64,000 nt of DNA from Lathyrus oleraceus (GCF_024323335.1 NC_066583.1:275859416-275923415); one strand, 5' to 3'; shown: positions 33,736 through 46,641, counted from the stretch's first letter. Notes: a model not told the origin generated them from the sequence alone. Made by a program: numbers and translations.

Positions 33736-35190
33736 AACCTAACAAGTTAAAACCAACTAGGTAAGAATATTAAAACTCTTCGATCAGATCGAAGTGATGA
33801 GTATTTAATCCTAGAGTTTGATGACTATCTGAAAGAGTGTGGGATCCTATCCTAACTTACTCCTCCTGGAACATCCCAATGGAAGGGTGTATCTGAGAGA
33901 AGAAATCGAACCTTGTTGGACATGGTCCGATCCATGATGAGTCACACCAATCTTCCAAACTCCTTTTGAGGACATACACCATTGACATCAGCTTACACAC
34001 TTAACCGTGTTCCATCCAAAAGGTTGAAATGACACCATATGAGATATGGAGTGGTAAGAGACCACATATGTCTTACATGAAGATTTGGGGTTGCGAAGTT
34101 TATGTGAAACGACAAATTTCAACTAAGCTTGAGCCCAGATCTGACAAATGCTTATTTGTGGGGTATCCTAAAGAAACAAGAGGATATTATTTCTACAATC
34201 CTTCTGAGGGCAAAGTGTTTGTCGCTCGAACTTGAGTCTTCCTAGAAAGGGATTTTATTTCCAAAGGAATCAGTGGGAGGAAAGTAGAACTTGAAGAAAT
34301 TCAAGAATCACAAAGCATCGATGCACCTACGGAGGAATTAGAGCAGGAAACACAAGTAGTTGTGTAAGAGCAACCTGCTCAAGTAGAACAAGACCAACGT
34401 AGGTCAGGCAGGATACGTCATCTACTTGAGATATATGGATATCTGATCAAGGTGATGTATTACCCATGGATCAAGGTGAGCCTGTGACCTACTCATGGAA
34501 TCTTCGCCTTGATGAAACAGTAAAACTGTATGGATTCATCAAGAACGAAGATGAGCCTTGTGTCTACAAGAAGGTTAGTGGGAGCATGACCGTATTCCTG
34601 GTATTATATGTAGATGACATATTATTCATTGGAATCGATATCCCTACCCTGCAACAAGTAAAGTCTTGGTTGGGGAAATGATTTTCTATGAAGGACCTGG
34701 GTGAAGTAGCCTATCAGAATCTATAGAGATAGATCATGAAATGCTTGGCCTATGTCAGAGTACATAGACAAAGTGCTGAGACGCTTTAATATGAATGATT
34801 CCAATCTGGTTATGTGTTTTGCTTAAATCGTGGCACTGTGAGCTTGAAAAGTTCAACGCAAGATGCAGTTGCTGATTCTACAATTGAAGCCGAGTATATT
34901 GCTGCCTTAAGTGCAGCAAAGGAAGCTGTTTGGATCAATAAAACTTGGCATAGTCCCTAGCATTATGGATCCCATTGGTCTCTATTATGATAACAATGGT
35001 GTTATCGCACAAGCTAAGGAGCCTAGATCTCACCAACGATCCAAACACATACTTAGACGTTGTGTGAAAATATGTAAAGTACCTACACTTGACAATGTTG
35101 CTAACCCACTGACAAAGCCTCTTGCGCAGCAGAAGCATGATGGCCATACTAGATCAATGGGCATACGGGGTATGCCTGATTGCCTCTAGT
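33736..35190 (+). pseudogene. Copia integrase, RT and RNase H remnants
   Basis: Pieces in order: an integrase core remnant (IKTLRSDRSDEY, then GVSERRNRTLLDMVRSMMS) lacking the zinc domain and the first catalytic Asp; TPYEIWSGKRPHMSYMKIWG at 34029; an RT remnant with the catalytic YVDD (LVLYVDDILF) near 34606-34620 but without the N-terminal half of RT; and the RNase H signature IEAEYIAALSAAKEAVWI near 34880. Stops and frameshifts are frequent. Confidence 0.8.
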
Positions 35191-35203
35191 GCTAGTGGGA
35201 GAT

Positions 35204-36570
35204 TGTTGGTGTAAGCCCTAGAGGCCAATACTTTTGGTACTTGTATCGAATTATTTATAGGCATTTTCTTTATTATGGTTGATTAATAAAGTCCCTGGAA
35301 TAGATAGTCCGTTTAATGTATTAAGTGTGACTTAATCATGAGAACACATTAAACATAAGGACACTATTCTTAAAGTATCCGTAGTCGAGCTTTAATGTGA
35401 AGTGGGATAACATTAAAGCATTAAGACTATTATGTTTGTAGACTGATGATCACATCTCATGGATCATGGATAAAGAGTTATCAAGTCTTAAACATAGGTA
35501 TGGATATTAGGAGTAATATTTATACCGGATTGACCCGCTATGAGAATACTATATAGAAAGTTATGCAAAGTGTCATAAGTTATTCTCATGGTGATAATAG
35601 TGTATATCACTCTTCGACCTGAAACCACTATGGACCCTAGATGTAGAGTCGAGTACTTTGTTGCTGATCCAACGTTGTCCGTAACTGGATAACCATAAAG
35701 ACAGTTGATGGGTACTCCACGAAGCATGCTGAGGAACATGAGTGTCCTAGATGGAATTTGCCAATCCCGCGTAACAGGATAAATGTCTATGGGCCCAATA
35801 TTGAACTGGAGAAGGGTGACACGGTCTATACCTTGTGTTCAATATAAACATAAGGGCAAAGGGGTAATTATACACATAATTATTATCACAGGAGGTTTTG
35901 TCAGATCACATGACATTTTCGTGACTTGGGTAGCAGTGATGTGTTGCTAGATACCGCTCACTGTTTATTATGTTAAATGCATGATTTAATATAATTGCCA
36001 ACACCGTGAAAACCTATAGGGTCACACACAAAGGACGGATTGATGAGAAATAGAGTAACTAAGGAACACCGTAAGGTACGGTGCACTTAAGTGGAAACGA
36101 AATATGGTAAGGTACCAAATACTTAAGTGATTTTGGCATATTATGAGATATGGGCAAAATACACTTAAGTGGGCTTTTTAGCTTGAAGCCCACACAAGTG
36201 GTTCTATAAATAGAACCCCTTGGGTAGAAGCATTGTGACTCCACTCCAATCCACTCAGACAGAAATTCAAGTAGAGACTTGGAATTTTGTTTCCCTCTTT
36301 CTCTCACTCAAAGCCTTCATTCATAACAGCTAGCACTACGATTGAAGGAATCCGTTCGTGTGGACTGAGTAGAGACGTTGTCATCGTTCAACGTTCGTGA
36401 TCGCCCCGTGGATCTGTATCAAAGGTTTTGATCATTATCAGAGATCTGCACCAAAGGTTTGAATCGCCACAAGAGGTAACGATTCTATCACTGATCATGC
36501 CCATTCGTAAGGATCACTAAATGGAGAAATTTTTAAATTCCGCTGCGCCTTGGATGGCTATTCTCCTTCA
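35204..36570 (+). repeat. Copia 3' LTR
   Basis: The LTR starts TGTTGGTGTAAGCCC at 35204, right after the purine tract AGTGGGAGA. The end is set at CA 36569-36570, because from 36571 the sequence is ORF1 of element E. A TATA box is at 36205. The right end could be off by some bases, since no 5' LTR is left for comparison. Confidence 0.65.
36205..36212 (+). promoter_or_regulatory. TATA box of copia LTR
   Basis: TATAAATA within GTTCTATAAATAGAACCCC, in the 3' half of the LTR, itself inside the short palindrome GTTCTATAAATAGAAC. Confidence 0.6.
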
Positions 36571-36840
36571 GACCTTTCACGTGCCTGGATCCGTGAAAGA
36601 GAAGAGTTGCTTCAACAACTTAAAGAGAAGGATGCTCTGATCGAGTTCCTCGAGCATCAGGTCATTGATGATCCGAATGATGCTTGGACTTTTTTACTTC
36701 CTCAGTCTTCCAAATTCTGGAAAAGGAGGTATGATAGACTTGCCAAAGAGAAGGCGGATATGGAAGCAGCATATGAGAGAGAGATTAAGAGGCTTCGTGC
36801 AGCTTATCTTCCGGCATCCCGAGCTTCTAGGGATCCATAG
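36571..36840 (+). pseudogene. ORF1 C-terminus of element E
   Basis: About 89 residues from DLSRAWIREREELLQQLKEK to ASRDP, nearly identical to the end of ORF1 in F (same stop position, TAG at 36838-36840). Everything upstream is missing because of the copia insertion and deletion. The segment is charged and probably coiled coil. Confidence 0.85.
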
Positions 36841-37070
36841 GATGTTTATTTTCCTTTTCTCTTGTAATGATTGACAATGCTGTACTTCTTTTTCTCAAAT
36901 ATATTTGATAAGATATTTTCCATATGCGATTAAATGCTTAATATTCAAAATTTGCAAATAATACCCTAAAGTTCCTTCGAAAATAAAAACAAATCATGTG
37001 CATGAGCATTGCATGCATCATTTGCATAAACAGGTGTTTGTTCCGGTCTTCTTGTCTGTGATCTGACTCT
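36841..37070 (+). other. ORF1-gag spacer of element E
   Basis: No gene. The sequence follows the spacer of F, including TGCATAAACAG, a possible splice acceptor, at about 37023-37033. Confidence 0.6.
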
Positions 37071-39069
37071 GTGCTCTTCATTTATTTTGAAGACAGGCTG
37101 ACTCATCGATACTACACTAGAGCCAACTCTTCTAGATTGATGGATCATCTTGAGCAAGAGAACCGTGAGCTCAAAGAGGAAGTCGCCAGACTGAGTGCTT
37201 TGATGGAGTCTTTCCTGGCAGCTCAGAACCAGCCGTCTCCAACATTTGCAACTCCTCCCCAGAGGAATGTTGTTTCCGAGGTTGTTTCTTCGACTGTGCC
37301 AGCTGCTAGTGCCCATTTTGTGCCAACAGCCATGCCGTCCGGGTTTCCATGGGGAATGCCTCTTGGCTTTATGCCTGATATTCTTGCGCCAACATTTGCT
37401 TCCATGCCGGCATCTAGCCCGGTCCTTGTTGTGCCTCCTCCTGTCGTGCATACTGTTCCTAGGGTAGATGACACCATCTATCATTCTGAGCCGTCTGAGG
37501 GACCAGATTTTCATGAGAAGATGGATGCTATGAATGACCAATTTCTTGAACTCCGCAAGGAATTGAAGAATCTTCGAGGAAAGGATTTGTTCGGCAAGTC
37601 TGCTGCTGAGTTGTGTTTGGTTCCCGGTGTGAAAATACCTGTCAAGTTCAAGGTCCCAGACTTTGAGAAGTATAAGGGGAACACCTGCCCTCTCAGCCAC
37701 CTGGTTATGTATGCCAGGAAAATGTCTACTCAAACGGATAATGATCACCTGCTCGTTCATTATTTTCAGGACAGTCTGTCCGGTGCTGCACTGCGATGGT
37801 ATATAAGTTTGGACAGTGCAAACATCCGTTCCTTCAATGATCTTGGCGAAGCTTTCGTCAAGCAGTACAAATACAATGTGGATATGGCTCCCGATCGGGA
37901 TCAGCTCAGAGCCATGTCCTAGAAGGACAAAAAGACATTTAAAGAGTACGCCCAGAGGTGGCGAGAGCTGGCAGCTCAGATTACTCCTCCGCTGGAAGAG
38001 AAGGAAATGACCAAGATCTTTTTGAAGACCTTGAGCTCATTTTATTACGAGCGGATGATCGCTAGTGCTCCTTCTGATTTCACCGAGATGGTGAACATGG
38101 GGATGCGACTAGAGGAAGGAGTCCGTGAAGGACGCCTGACCAAAGATGAAGGCTCTTCTAGCAAGCGATATGGGGCGTTTGCAAAGAAGAAAGATGGAGA
38201 GACACATGTTGTGCAATCCCATGTGAAACCTCGAAGACCCTCTGTGAGGAGGAAGCCTGTGCGTTCAGCCAGCAATCAGCATCAGGTGGCTCACATAGCA
38301 CCTATTTTCAGAGACAACAATCAGCAATATCAGCAACATAATAATCATCAACCGTCTCAGCAGTATCAACAACAGCATCGTCCTCAACAGCAGGCTTACC
38401 AGCCTCGCAACAGTAATCCAACTAGTACGAGTTATGAAAGGAAGAAGATCACTATCGATCCAATTCCAGTGTCATATGCAGAGTTGTATCCCTCTTTGAT
38501 AGAGCGGAAATTGATTACTCCCAGGGATCCTCCTGCTATACCTGCTAACCCGCAGTGGTGGTATAAGCCTGATCAGCATTGTGTTTACCACTCTGGTGCT
38601 CTCGGCCACAATGTGGAAAACTGCTTTCCGTTGAAGACTAAGGTTCAAGACCTTATGAGATGCAGTATTTTGAGCTTCGAGGACTCAGGTCCTAATGTTA
38701 CAAAGAACCCATTGCCCGAGCATGGGAAGTCAGTTAACATGGTCCAGGATTGCCCTGGCAAGTACAAGGTCAAATATGTTAGCCATATTCGACAGTCATT
38801 GGTTGAGTTGCATCGCCTGTTGTGTGATTACAGTCATCTGGAGCACGACCATGACAAATGTCGTATCTGCTATGTCAATCGTTTGGGTTGTCGCTAAGTG
38901 CGTAAAGATCTGCAAGAATTGCTGGACGATGGGACCATCGAGATCCTTAAGAATAGAAATTTTGATGAAGACGAACCAGAAGTTAACGTGATTTCTCCGG
39001 TGTTCAGGATCCCTGAGCCTGTTGTCATTCGATATGATGGTAGCAAGCAGAAGGTTTCTCCTGCCCTGG
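37071..39069 (+). pseudogene. Gag of element E, cut by insertion of F
   Basis: The protein is closely similar to gag of F throughout: coiled N-terminus, proline-rich linker, capsid core (VPDFEKYKGNTCPLSHLVMY to MRLEEGVREG), Q-rich linker and zinc-knuckle-like CVYHSGALGHNVENC. Only two stops interrupt it, TAG at 37920-37922 and TAA at 38895-38897. The frame then continues to PVVIRYDG and is cut at 39069 by the LTR of F. Reading is open upstream of the first ATG, as in F. Confidence 0.85.
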
Positions 39070-40372
39070 TGTAAGACCCCAATTTTGGGCCCTAAGATCC
39101 CTCATGGCCCATATCATTCATATCATAACCTCAAGGATCATTGCATGCCTTTGCTTTCCTCTTAGTGGATAGATTGCCTTGTGGGTTTGTTTCTTGATCA
39201 CCAAGCATACTTTGCATTTGTATATCTTTGCTTTCATATGTTTATCATTTAAAAGGTACAAAAATATTGTCAGTCTAACCTTGTTGCTTGCAGTGGAAGC
39301 AATCATCAGAAATTAGGTCAAAAATGGTCAACAGTCAGTCAAAGCAATGGATGATGGCCATTCTTGTGGAATTTGGACATCATGATCAATAATCAAAAGT
39401 TCATACAACTTGAGACATCTTTTGAAATCAAGTTCTCAAGGAATTAGGGTTTGGAATTCATCAGAAATGCACCAGTCATCCAAAACCCTAGAAAAGTCAA
39501 ACTTGGTCAACTGTTGATTTAATCAAGGATTTGATGGATAGAATTGATTTGAAGGAGTTCATTCATGCTTGTATAAGCCTCATATATCATGTCAAACCTC
39601 ATCATGGAAGAAAATCAAGTCAAACAGAAAATTTTCCAGAAATAGAAAGTGGACCTGTAATTTCAACTGCCAAAAATGGAAACTTCTTGATCTTAAACTT
39701 ACATCATGATACAAGCTCCAAATGAATTTTTGCCCAACATGAAAGTTGAAGATCTTGTCTTCCCATTTTCAAAAAGTCCAAGAACTCTCAAATCCCATGT
39801 GTGGTTGTCAAGATATGATCAAATCATTTTCACCAATTTTTGAACTTCAACAAGCCATATCTCTCAAACCATAAGGCCAAATTTGGTGGGGTTTTTTCCT
39901 ACAAACCACATTTTTCATCCTCTTTCCAAAAATATAAATTTCATGACCTAAAACCTTACCATTCAAAATGGCATTTTTGGACCTATTGCATTTAAAATCA
40001 AAGTTTGACCAAACTTTGACTTTTTGAATCATACACTTTTTCTCACTTTGGCCAATTGGGAAAGGTTTAAAATCACATTTGAAACTTGCCTCAAGTCCTA
40101 ATTCATGGTCATACCACCATTACACCACCATTTGGTATTAAAATGCAAAAAACTTGGAAATAAGCAAATAACCTCATTTGAGCAAATCAAGTACAGCAGC
40201 TCTGCAGCACACATAAGACAGCAATTAGCAAGGCCACTAGCAGCCTGTACCCAGCCCAAACGTGCAGCATACACCCTCCCATACTCACTTTTATGCCAAT
40301 TAGCAAAAATGCAAATCATTCCATTAGAGCTAAACCAACTTACCATTTCTTAAACCAATTTAAAACAGACAA

Positions 40373-40379
40373 TATAAAG
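40373..40379 (+). promoter_or_regulatory. Probable TATA box of LTR of F
   Basis: TATAAAG within GACAATATAAAGTGC, about 1.3 kb into the LTR, followed by a C/A-rich stretch typical of plant leaders. The same site is at 63005-63011 in the 3' LTR. No experimental start is known to me. Confidence 0.45.
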
Positions 40380-41049
40380 TGCATTTTTCTGACATTTGGG
40401 AACCCTAGACACTGCAGCCACAGACCAAGAACCTTGATACTCTCTCATTCTCCATTTTTCGCTTTTGGCATTTTCTGCTTAAAACACAAAAAAACCCTTG
40501 AACAACTGGGATTGATTCTTCATCTGGACATTCTTTGGAACTCCTTTCGAGCATAAAACATCCTCTGCACAGTTTTTATCCTGTTCTGTTTTCAAAGGAG
40601 TCCTTCAATGGCAGCTTGGGTTTAGAGTGAAACCAAGCAAGTTTGAACTGATCTTCTTCAAGCCTTCATCATTATCAACCATTGTGCTCACCTGTTTTTG
40701 CTTACGACCACAAAAGGACCACTGTAGCTCACTTTTCTTCAAAACCAAGTAAGGTTTCGACCTTCATTATCTGCTATGCTATGATATGTTTTTGATAGTT
40801 TTTGCCCTGCTGAATGTTGTGTGCTTTACATCATTTGATTTGGTTAATCATATTGCAAGAAATCTGAACTTTCATTTCTATGTCCAAATGCATTCTCCAT
40901 CGATTGGCTCACATGTTTGTGATTTCATGAAAACCCTTGCTATATAATGTTTGTATTTAGTTTGATGAAGCTATTGATATGCATATGGTTGATTTCTGAG
41001 CATGTGAAAATTTTGAACTCATGAATGTGATGAACATCTGCTTCTGTTA

Positions 41050-42960
41050 TAATGAACCCTATTTGTTTTTTTTTCAGCACATTTACATGGATTGTTTTTG
41101 GTTTATTTGCTTGTCTGTTGTTGAATGATTATTATTGTCTCATTGCCATGATGGTTGGAATGTTGATTGTTGTTGAATCATGAGTTTGAACCATTGCCTT
41201 GTTGTTACATGAACCTACCCTGCTCAAAATTCCCTTGATTATTTGTTATGCTGTTGTTCATGATTTGTGTTATAATGATGATGACATGATGTTGATGAAC
41301 CAAGTTGCTAACAATGCTAGTTAAACCATGCTGTTGTAATTGCTGACCAAGTGTTGGTGTGGATGTTGAAAATACTGAAACCATGCTGTTACTACCCTGC
41401 TATGTTGCTGCATATACCCTGTCCATGAACCTTAGAACTTGTCCAGGATTTTGCATTGAATGTGTAGGGTTTGTGCTGTTTTGGTGCATGAGTATGGTTG
41501 CATCATTGCCTTGTTGTTCGTGTGCTATTTTGGAATCCCAATTTGATATGATTTTGTTTGAGAATGTTGTCTGCATTGCCAAGACCACAAACTGCATGAG
41601 TTGCCATATTGATTAAAACCCTGCTGCAGTTTTGAAACATTATTGTATGCTGTTGTTTGCTTGCTTTATGAACATTACCAATACCATGCTAGTGTTTGTT
41701 GTGCTTGGTTGATGATCATGAAACTGAATATGAATGCCCTGCTATTGTTCATGATGAAAGCATGAAGATACTTGATACATAAACTTTGCTGTTGTTTTCA
41801 AACTTATGCCATGCCTGGAGATTCCACTTGATTTGTTTGGTGTGGTTGCTTAAAAGTTGCATGAACCTTTTTGCTTACCATGTTAAGTGAGTTTATGTTG
41901 ATGTTGATGATACCATGATGTTTATCCCTGCTGTTTTGCTGTTTTTGAGCTGCCAAGAGAATCTCATGATTATGCTTGGTTGCTGTTGGTTAATGATGTT
42001 TTGATGTTGGTGTTTTTGAGTTAGTGCTCATTTTGACTGATAATGCCATGCTTTGGTTCTTAGTCAAATTTTGTTCTGATAACATGAACCTTGCTGCTGT
42101 TTTGTTTAAACCTAGCTCTATTCAGAAAATCTCATGCATATGCCCTGCTGATGGAAAACTTCAAACCTGCTTGCTAAATTCATGCTGTTGTGTGCTGTTG
42201 TCTGTTTTGTTTGGATGTTAATGAACACATGATACCACAATGCCAAGCCATGCTGCTAAAACCATGTTGCTGTCTTGAACTTGCTCATAAAATCCATGCT
42301 GTTGTATAATGTTGTTTGTTTGGTTTGGTTTGATGGTAATGAAGTTGAATGCTGAATACCATGGCCCTGTTGCTTTAACCCTGTCCAGAACTCCCATGAT
42401 TATGCTCGTGTATTGCTGAATGAAGTTACTATACCAATACAATGTTGTTTGTGTGGTTTGTTTGAGTCATTTTGTTTTGATGATTGGTGACAACATGAAT
42501 GTGTTACTGCTATTAAACCCTAGCTGCCTTCCAGAATCTAGGCATATGTTTGACTGTTGTTGCTGTTATGTTGTTTTGACAAACTCTGAGATTAATTTCC
42601 AAAAACTGTCCTGCTGTTTGCTTGATGTCTTTTCATGATGATGCACATGATAATGATGAATGCTGCAGTTTTGAACTACATGAACATGCTTAAAAAAATC
42701 CATGCTGTTTATGTGCTGTTGTGTGGATTGGTCGAACCATGATGTTTGATGTGCTTAATACATTGCCCTGCTGTTTTGAGTTTGTTTGTTGGACTTCATT
42801 TTGATCAATTGCATGAGGTTACATAAGTTTTAATGCTGAACACCTGGTGCTGCTAGACCTTGCTGCTGTTGTTTAAACCAATTGCTTTGTCCATATTTAT
42901 GCTTTGATGTTGTTGCTGGTCGAATTTTGGTGTTGCTGTTGTTGCCTGAAAATGCCTTTG
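41050..42960 (+). repeat. CTGTTG/CATG-rich degenerate repeat part of LTR of F
   Basis: For almost 2 kb the motifs CCATGCTGTTG, CCCTGCTGTT, TGCATGAACC and GTTGATG recur every 20-60 bases without a fixed period. Base composition is T and G rich compared with the flanks. It looks like an old, scrambled tandem expansion. No counterpart is seen in the LTRs of A or C. Confidence 0.6.
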
Positions 42961-45119
42961 CCATGTTTCAACCTTAGGGTTTTGAAAAACCAGAAAATTT
43001 GAAATGGATTGGCTGGTTACTGTTCTATTGGCTGGGAGCCAATCAGAACATTTCGTTTTGCCTTGCCAAAACGCAGAGTTTTAATTAGTGAACTCAGAAT
43101 TACAAGTCTGCCATCGGTTGACTCCTTGTTGACCAATTTGCCATGCTTTCATGTTCAATATTTCATCAATTATTCATCAAACTTCCACAATTTATTTCTC
43201 ATTCACATTTCATCCAAAAATCCTGAAATTTTTTCCACATGTTCACAATTGGGTCCTCCATTTTATTGTGAATTTTAATTAATTTTTCAGTGGATGGATT
43301 TTAATTGATAAATGATTTCCCAACATGTATGCCAAAATGATACATTGTGCCATTCCTTTTGTGAAATTGTCATATTGCATCCAATGAGCTTGAAATTTTT
43401 TGTGGTAAAATTAGACACATTGACCTTCATTTCCATATAAAGTTTGTGCATTTATCATTTGTGGATTGAGAGTTATGATTTTCTGAAGTTATGTGTTACA
43501 TTTGGTACTATACCATGATCATGTATTTTCCCAATTTTTGTTCACATGCTTCCTCTTATCCAATTGACCCCAAATTTTGCATGAATGATCCCTTGTATGT
43601 CTAATTGATGTATGAATTTTCTTGGAATTAATCTTGCTGTTTTCCATTTGATTGAGAATTTTCTTTCATACTTGGTCATTTGTTGACTTTTTGTGCTGTG
43701 TCTTGCTAAATCTTTTGTGAAATTCTCAAATCTTATTGTATGACCATGAAATTTCATATGTGATAACTAGACACCTTGAGCTTTGCATTGGTGTTAATCT
43801 CATTCATTTCTCTTCTGTTTTCAAATTGATATGATTTTTTGAAGTTGACCTATGCTTGTTGACTTTCACCATGCTTACTTGAATTTGGTTTGACTTCATG
43901 AATTTCATTGACTGCCTTCCTCTCATCCAAATGCCATGAAATTTTGCATGCTTACCATGTTAGATGTTAGGATTGAGTGTGATTTATTTCATGATTTTTG
44001 AAAATGTTTGAGTTGACTTTTGAATGAAGTCTTTGCTGTTGACTTTGGTATGCTTCTCTTGCCATGCTTTGCGTTCATTTGTGTATAAAATGACCATGAT
44101 GCATGATATAATTATGAATCCAATTGAGAATGCTTCTTGAATGTTTAGACTTGGTTTGGGTTGACTTTGCCTTGCTGCCTTGACTTTTTCTTTCACCTTT
44201 GACCCTAGGCTAGTCCTAGTGGTCTTCTAAGCTTATGTTGAGTTCATCTGTTTCAGGTTGAGCTACAATACCTCAAAGACCTTTCAATTTTGATTGAGTT
44301 GGTTTGTTTGTCATGTGCTAACACTTTGTTTTGTAGGTGACTCATATGCTTGAGTCTTTGTGCCTTGCACAATTGGTCCCTCTGTGGTTGACTATTGGTT
44401 CATTTCCTTTTGATTTTGACTGTTGAGTTGTTTACTAATTGGTCTGACTTTTTCAGGTACTTTAGTTGCTTAAGTTCTCTGAACTTGCTTGCTTTGCTAT
44501 TTAGCATTTGCTTTGAGGTATAATTACTTCTCCTTCATGTAGTCTGGAGACCCGGTCTGTTATTTGACCGGGCAAACTGTCTGAAGTCCTCCTTAAGAGG
44601 CAATGCCTGTGTTTGTTTATATTTGTCCCAAGCAGGAAAAGTCCTTCAAGTGAGGCAATTGGTGGAAGGTAGGGATAAGCAATCTATCCCCCACTATTCA
44701 GTGTGTCCTCTCTTTGCTCCCATTACATGGTTGAAGCAATTAGATAAATACCCAAGATCTAATCGAGTCAATAATGTGGAGAGAGTTCCTACTTTCTGAA
44801 CTCCCACACTTTCCTTGATGCTCTCTCTGATCTGAGATAGAAGCAATGAGGCACACCCCTCATCTCCTATTCATCTGCTTCACCTGAGCCCCTCAATGGC
44901 CAGGTTAAGAGCGACCTTTACCCATTACAGTGGACTTTTAAAGTCAAACCCTCTTGTGTGAGCCCCAATTGTTTGGCTATAGAGTGTGCTGTTTGATATT
45001 CATTGATTGATTGATTGCTCCATGTGCACTTGTTTGCCTGTACGCTATGCATTTATCATCATCAATTGCCATTAATGCATGATCATCTCATTTGTTTTGT
45101 GATGTTATCATTTGTTGTT

Positions 45120-45715
45120 TGCCCATGGAGGACAATTGTAAGTCCATTGCTTTGGCATTTACCCCTGTGATATGGAAGGATAGAGTGTAAGACCTCATCG
45201 GTCACTCATATCTTCTGTTTTATCTGTTTGTATGTGAGGATACAGTTATAAGTCCCTGTAAGTTGGCATCTGTTTTCCTGTGATCATAGTTTGTTTATCT
45301 GTTTGTGTGAGAGGTTGCAATTATAAGTCCCTGTAAGTTGGCATTTGCATTCCTGTGATCATATTGTTGCTTTTGTTCTTGTATGTGAGGATCCATTATA
45401 AGTCCCAGTGATGTGGCATTGGATTTCCTGTGAGCATACTGTGAAGTTAACCTAAGTCCAGATAGATTGGCAGTTGACTTCCTATTTCATTCTTGTTTTC
45501 TTTTGAGGAGATTGGTGTAAGACCATTGAGTGGCATCTGATATCCTGCTCTATTTTAGGAGACTGGTGTAAATCCATTTATTGGTATCCGGTATCCGCTT
45601 TTATTTCTTTGCCTGTGGAGATTAGTGTAAGACCATTGAGTGGCTTCTGATATCCCATTTTGTTTTAGGAGATTGGTATAAGACCATTGATTGGCATCCG
45701 ATATCCGCTTTTCTT
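45120..45715 (+). repeat. Tandem GTAAGNCC...TGGCAT units in LTR of F
   Basis: About nine units of 60-95 bases, each with GTAAGTCC or GTAAGACC followed after a few bases by TTGGCAT or GTGGCAT, then a TTTCCTGTG or GATATCC end. LTR-a has two related units at about 1767-1795 and 1830-1855. They lie just upstream of the two-hairpin module. Confidence 0.65.
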
Positions 45716-46309
45716 TTGCTCTGCTTGTTTGTTATTATTAATTGCTATTCCAAAGGACACACTTGAATCGTCTGCTATATGATCTCAAGAAGTGAACCTT
45801 CTAAGGAGTTTTACTATCCATCCTCATCCATTCATCACCCATTATGTCCTAAACCTTTTCACACTTTGATTTCAAACTTGACATAAGTGTTGTGCAAACA
45901 TCTTCATGTTTTCAAATTAAAAACCTGGACTCAAGTCCTTGACTTTTTTTCAAACTCATTTCATAATACTTCTTTTGAATCAATCTTAATCATACTTTGA
46001 CTCCATTTTCATAATCACAATCAATTAACTTCACTCATTCACTTGTTTTGGCTCTGTCCATTGTTAATCTTTTCACATTAGCCATAGGCTTCAATTATCT
46101 TTGTGGTTGATGTAAATCTTGCCTATCCTTAGTGAGTCGACAGTAAGACTTCCGTACTTCAAACAGGGCTAACCCCTCTAGTACGTCGAAGCTATCCTCG
46201 CGTGGTGGATGTTGTTTTTTGGTCGAGTGTTCTCCCATTGATAATGAAAAGCCTCAGTGCTTGTGTTTAAAACTGAATCCACCAACTTTTGGAAATCTTT
46301 TAGCCGAAC

Positions 46310-46368
46310 TACGGCGTTCTGATCCTTACCTTTGATGGAAGGTACGTAGGCAACGGGTTCATCCGTTC
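46310..46368 (+). other. Two-hairpin structured module in LTR of F
   Basis: Outer arms CTACG/CGTAG (46310-46314 and 46346-46350), bulge ending GTTCTGAT, inner arms CCTT/AAGG (46330-46333 and 46340-46343), then a second hairpin AACGG/CCGTT (46353-46357 and 46364-46368). It lies 351 bases before the LTR end, matching A and C. Confidence 0.75.
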
Positions 46369-46641
46369 GAACCCACTAATCTAATAAAAATGTATATTCT
46401 TTTCTCATCATCCTAATCATGTTTGCATAATCTTTATGTCATAACAAATAACAATTTAATACAACAAGTGTGAAAAGGGCTCCCTAGGAGTACCTAGGAC
46501 GTGATGGGTGCCTAACACCTTCCCATTGCGTAATTTACCCCTTACCCAGAATCTCTGATCTTTTTATTAGTTTTCTACGTGTAAAACTTCTTAGGCTTTT
46601 GTTCGCTTTTTAGCCAATCCTTTGGATAAATAAAAGTGCGG

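Larger units (their letters stand above)
32246..36570 (+). mobile_element. Decayed Ty1/copia element
   Basis: The order gag, protease, integrase, RT, RNase H and 3' LTR is typical of copia. The 5' LTR is missing and the polymerase has large internal deletions. It appears inserted in ORF1 of element E, because ORF1 sequence resumes directly after its 3' LTR. I cannot resolve the copia lineage. Confidence 0.75.

Noticed and set aside
32465..35190. Endogenous pararetrovirus
   Set aside because: Domain order (protease, integrase, RT), a copia zinc knuckle and LTR structure indicate Ty1/copia. No movement or coat protein motif is seen.
40105..40353. Open frames of 82 and 87 residues in the F LTR, repeated exactly at 62737-63188
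   Set aside because: They recur because they lie in both LTRs. No motif, and overlapping frames are open on both strands by chance.
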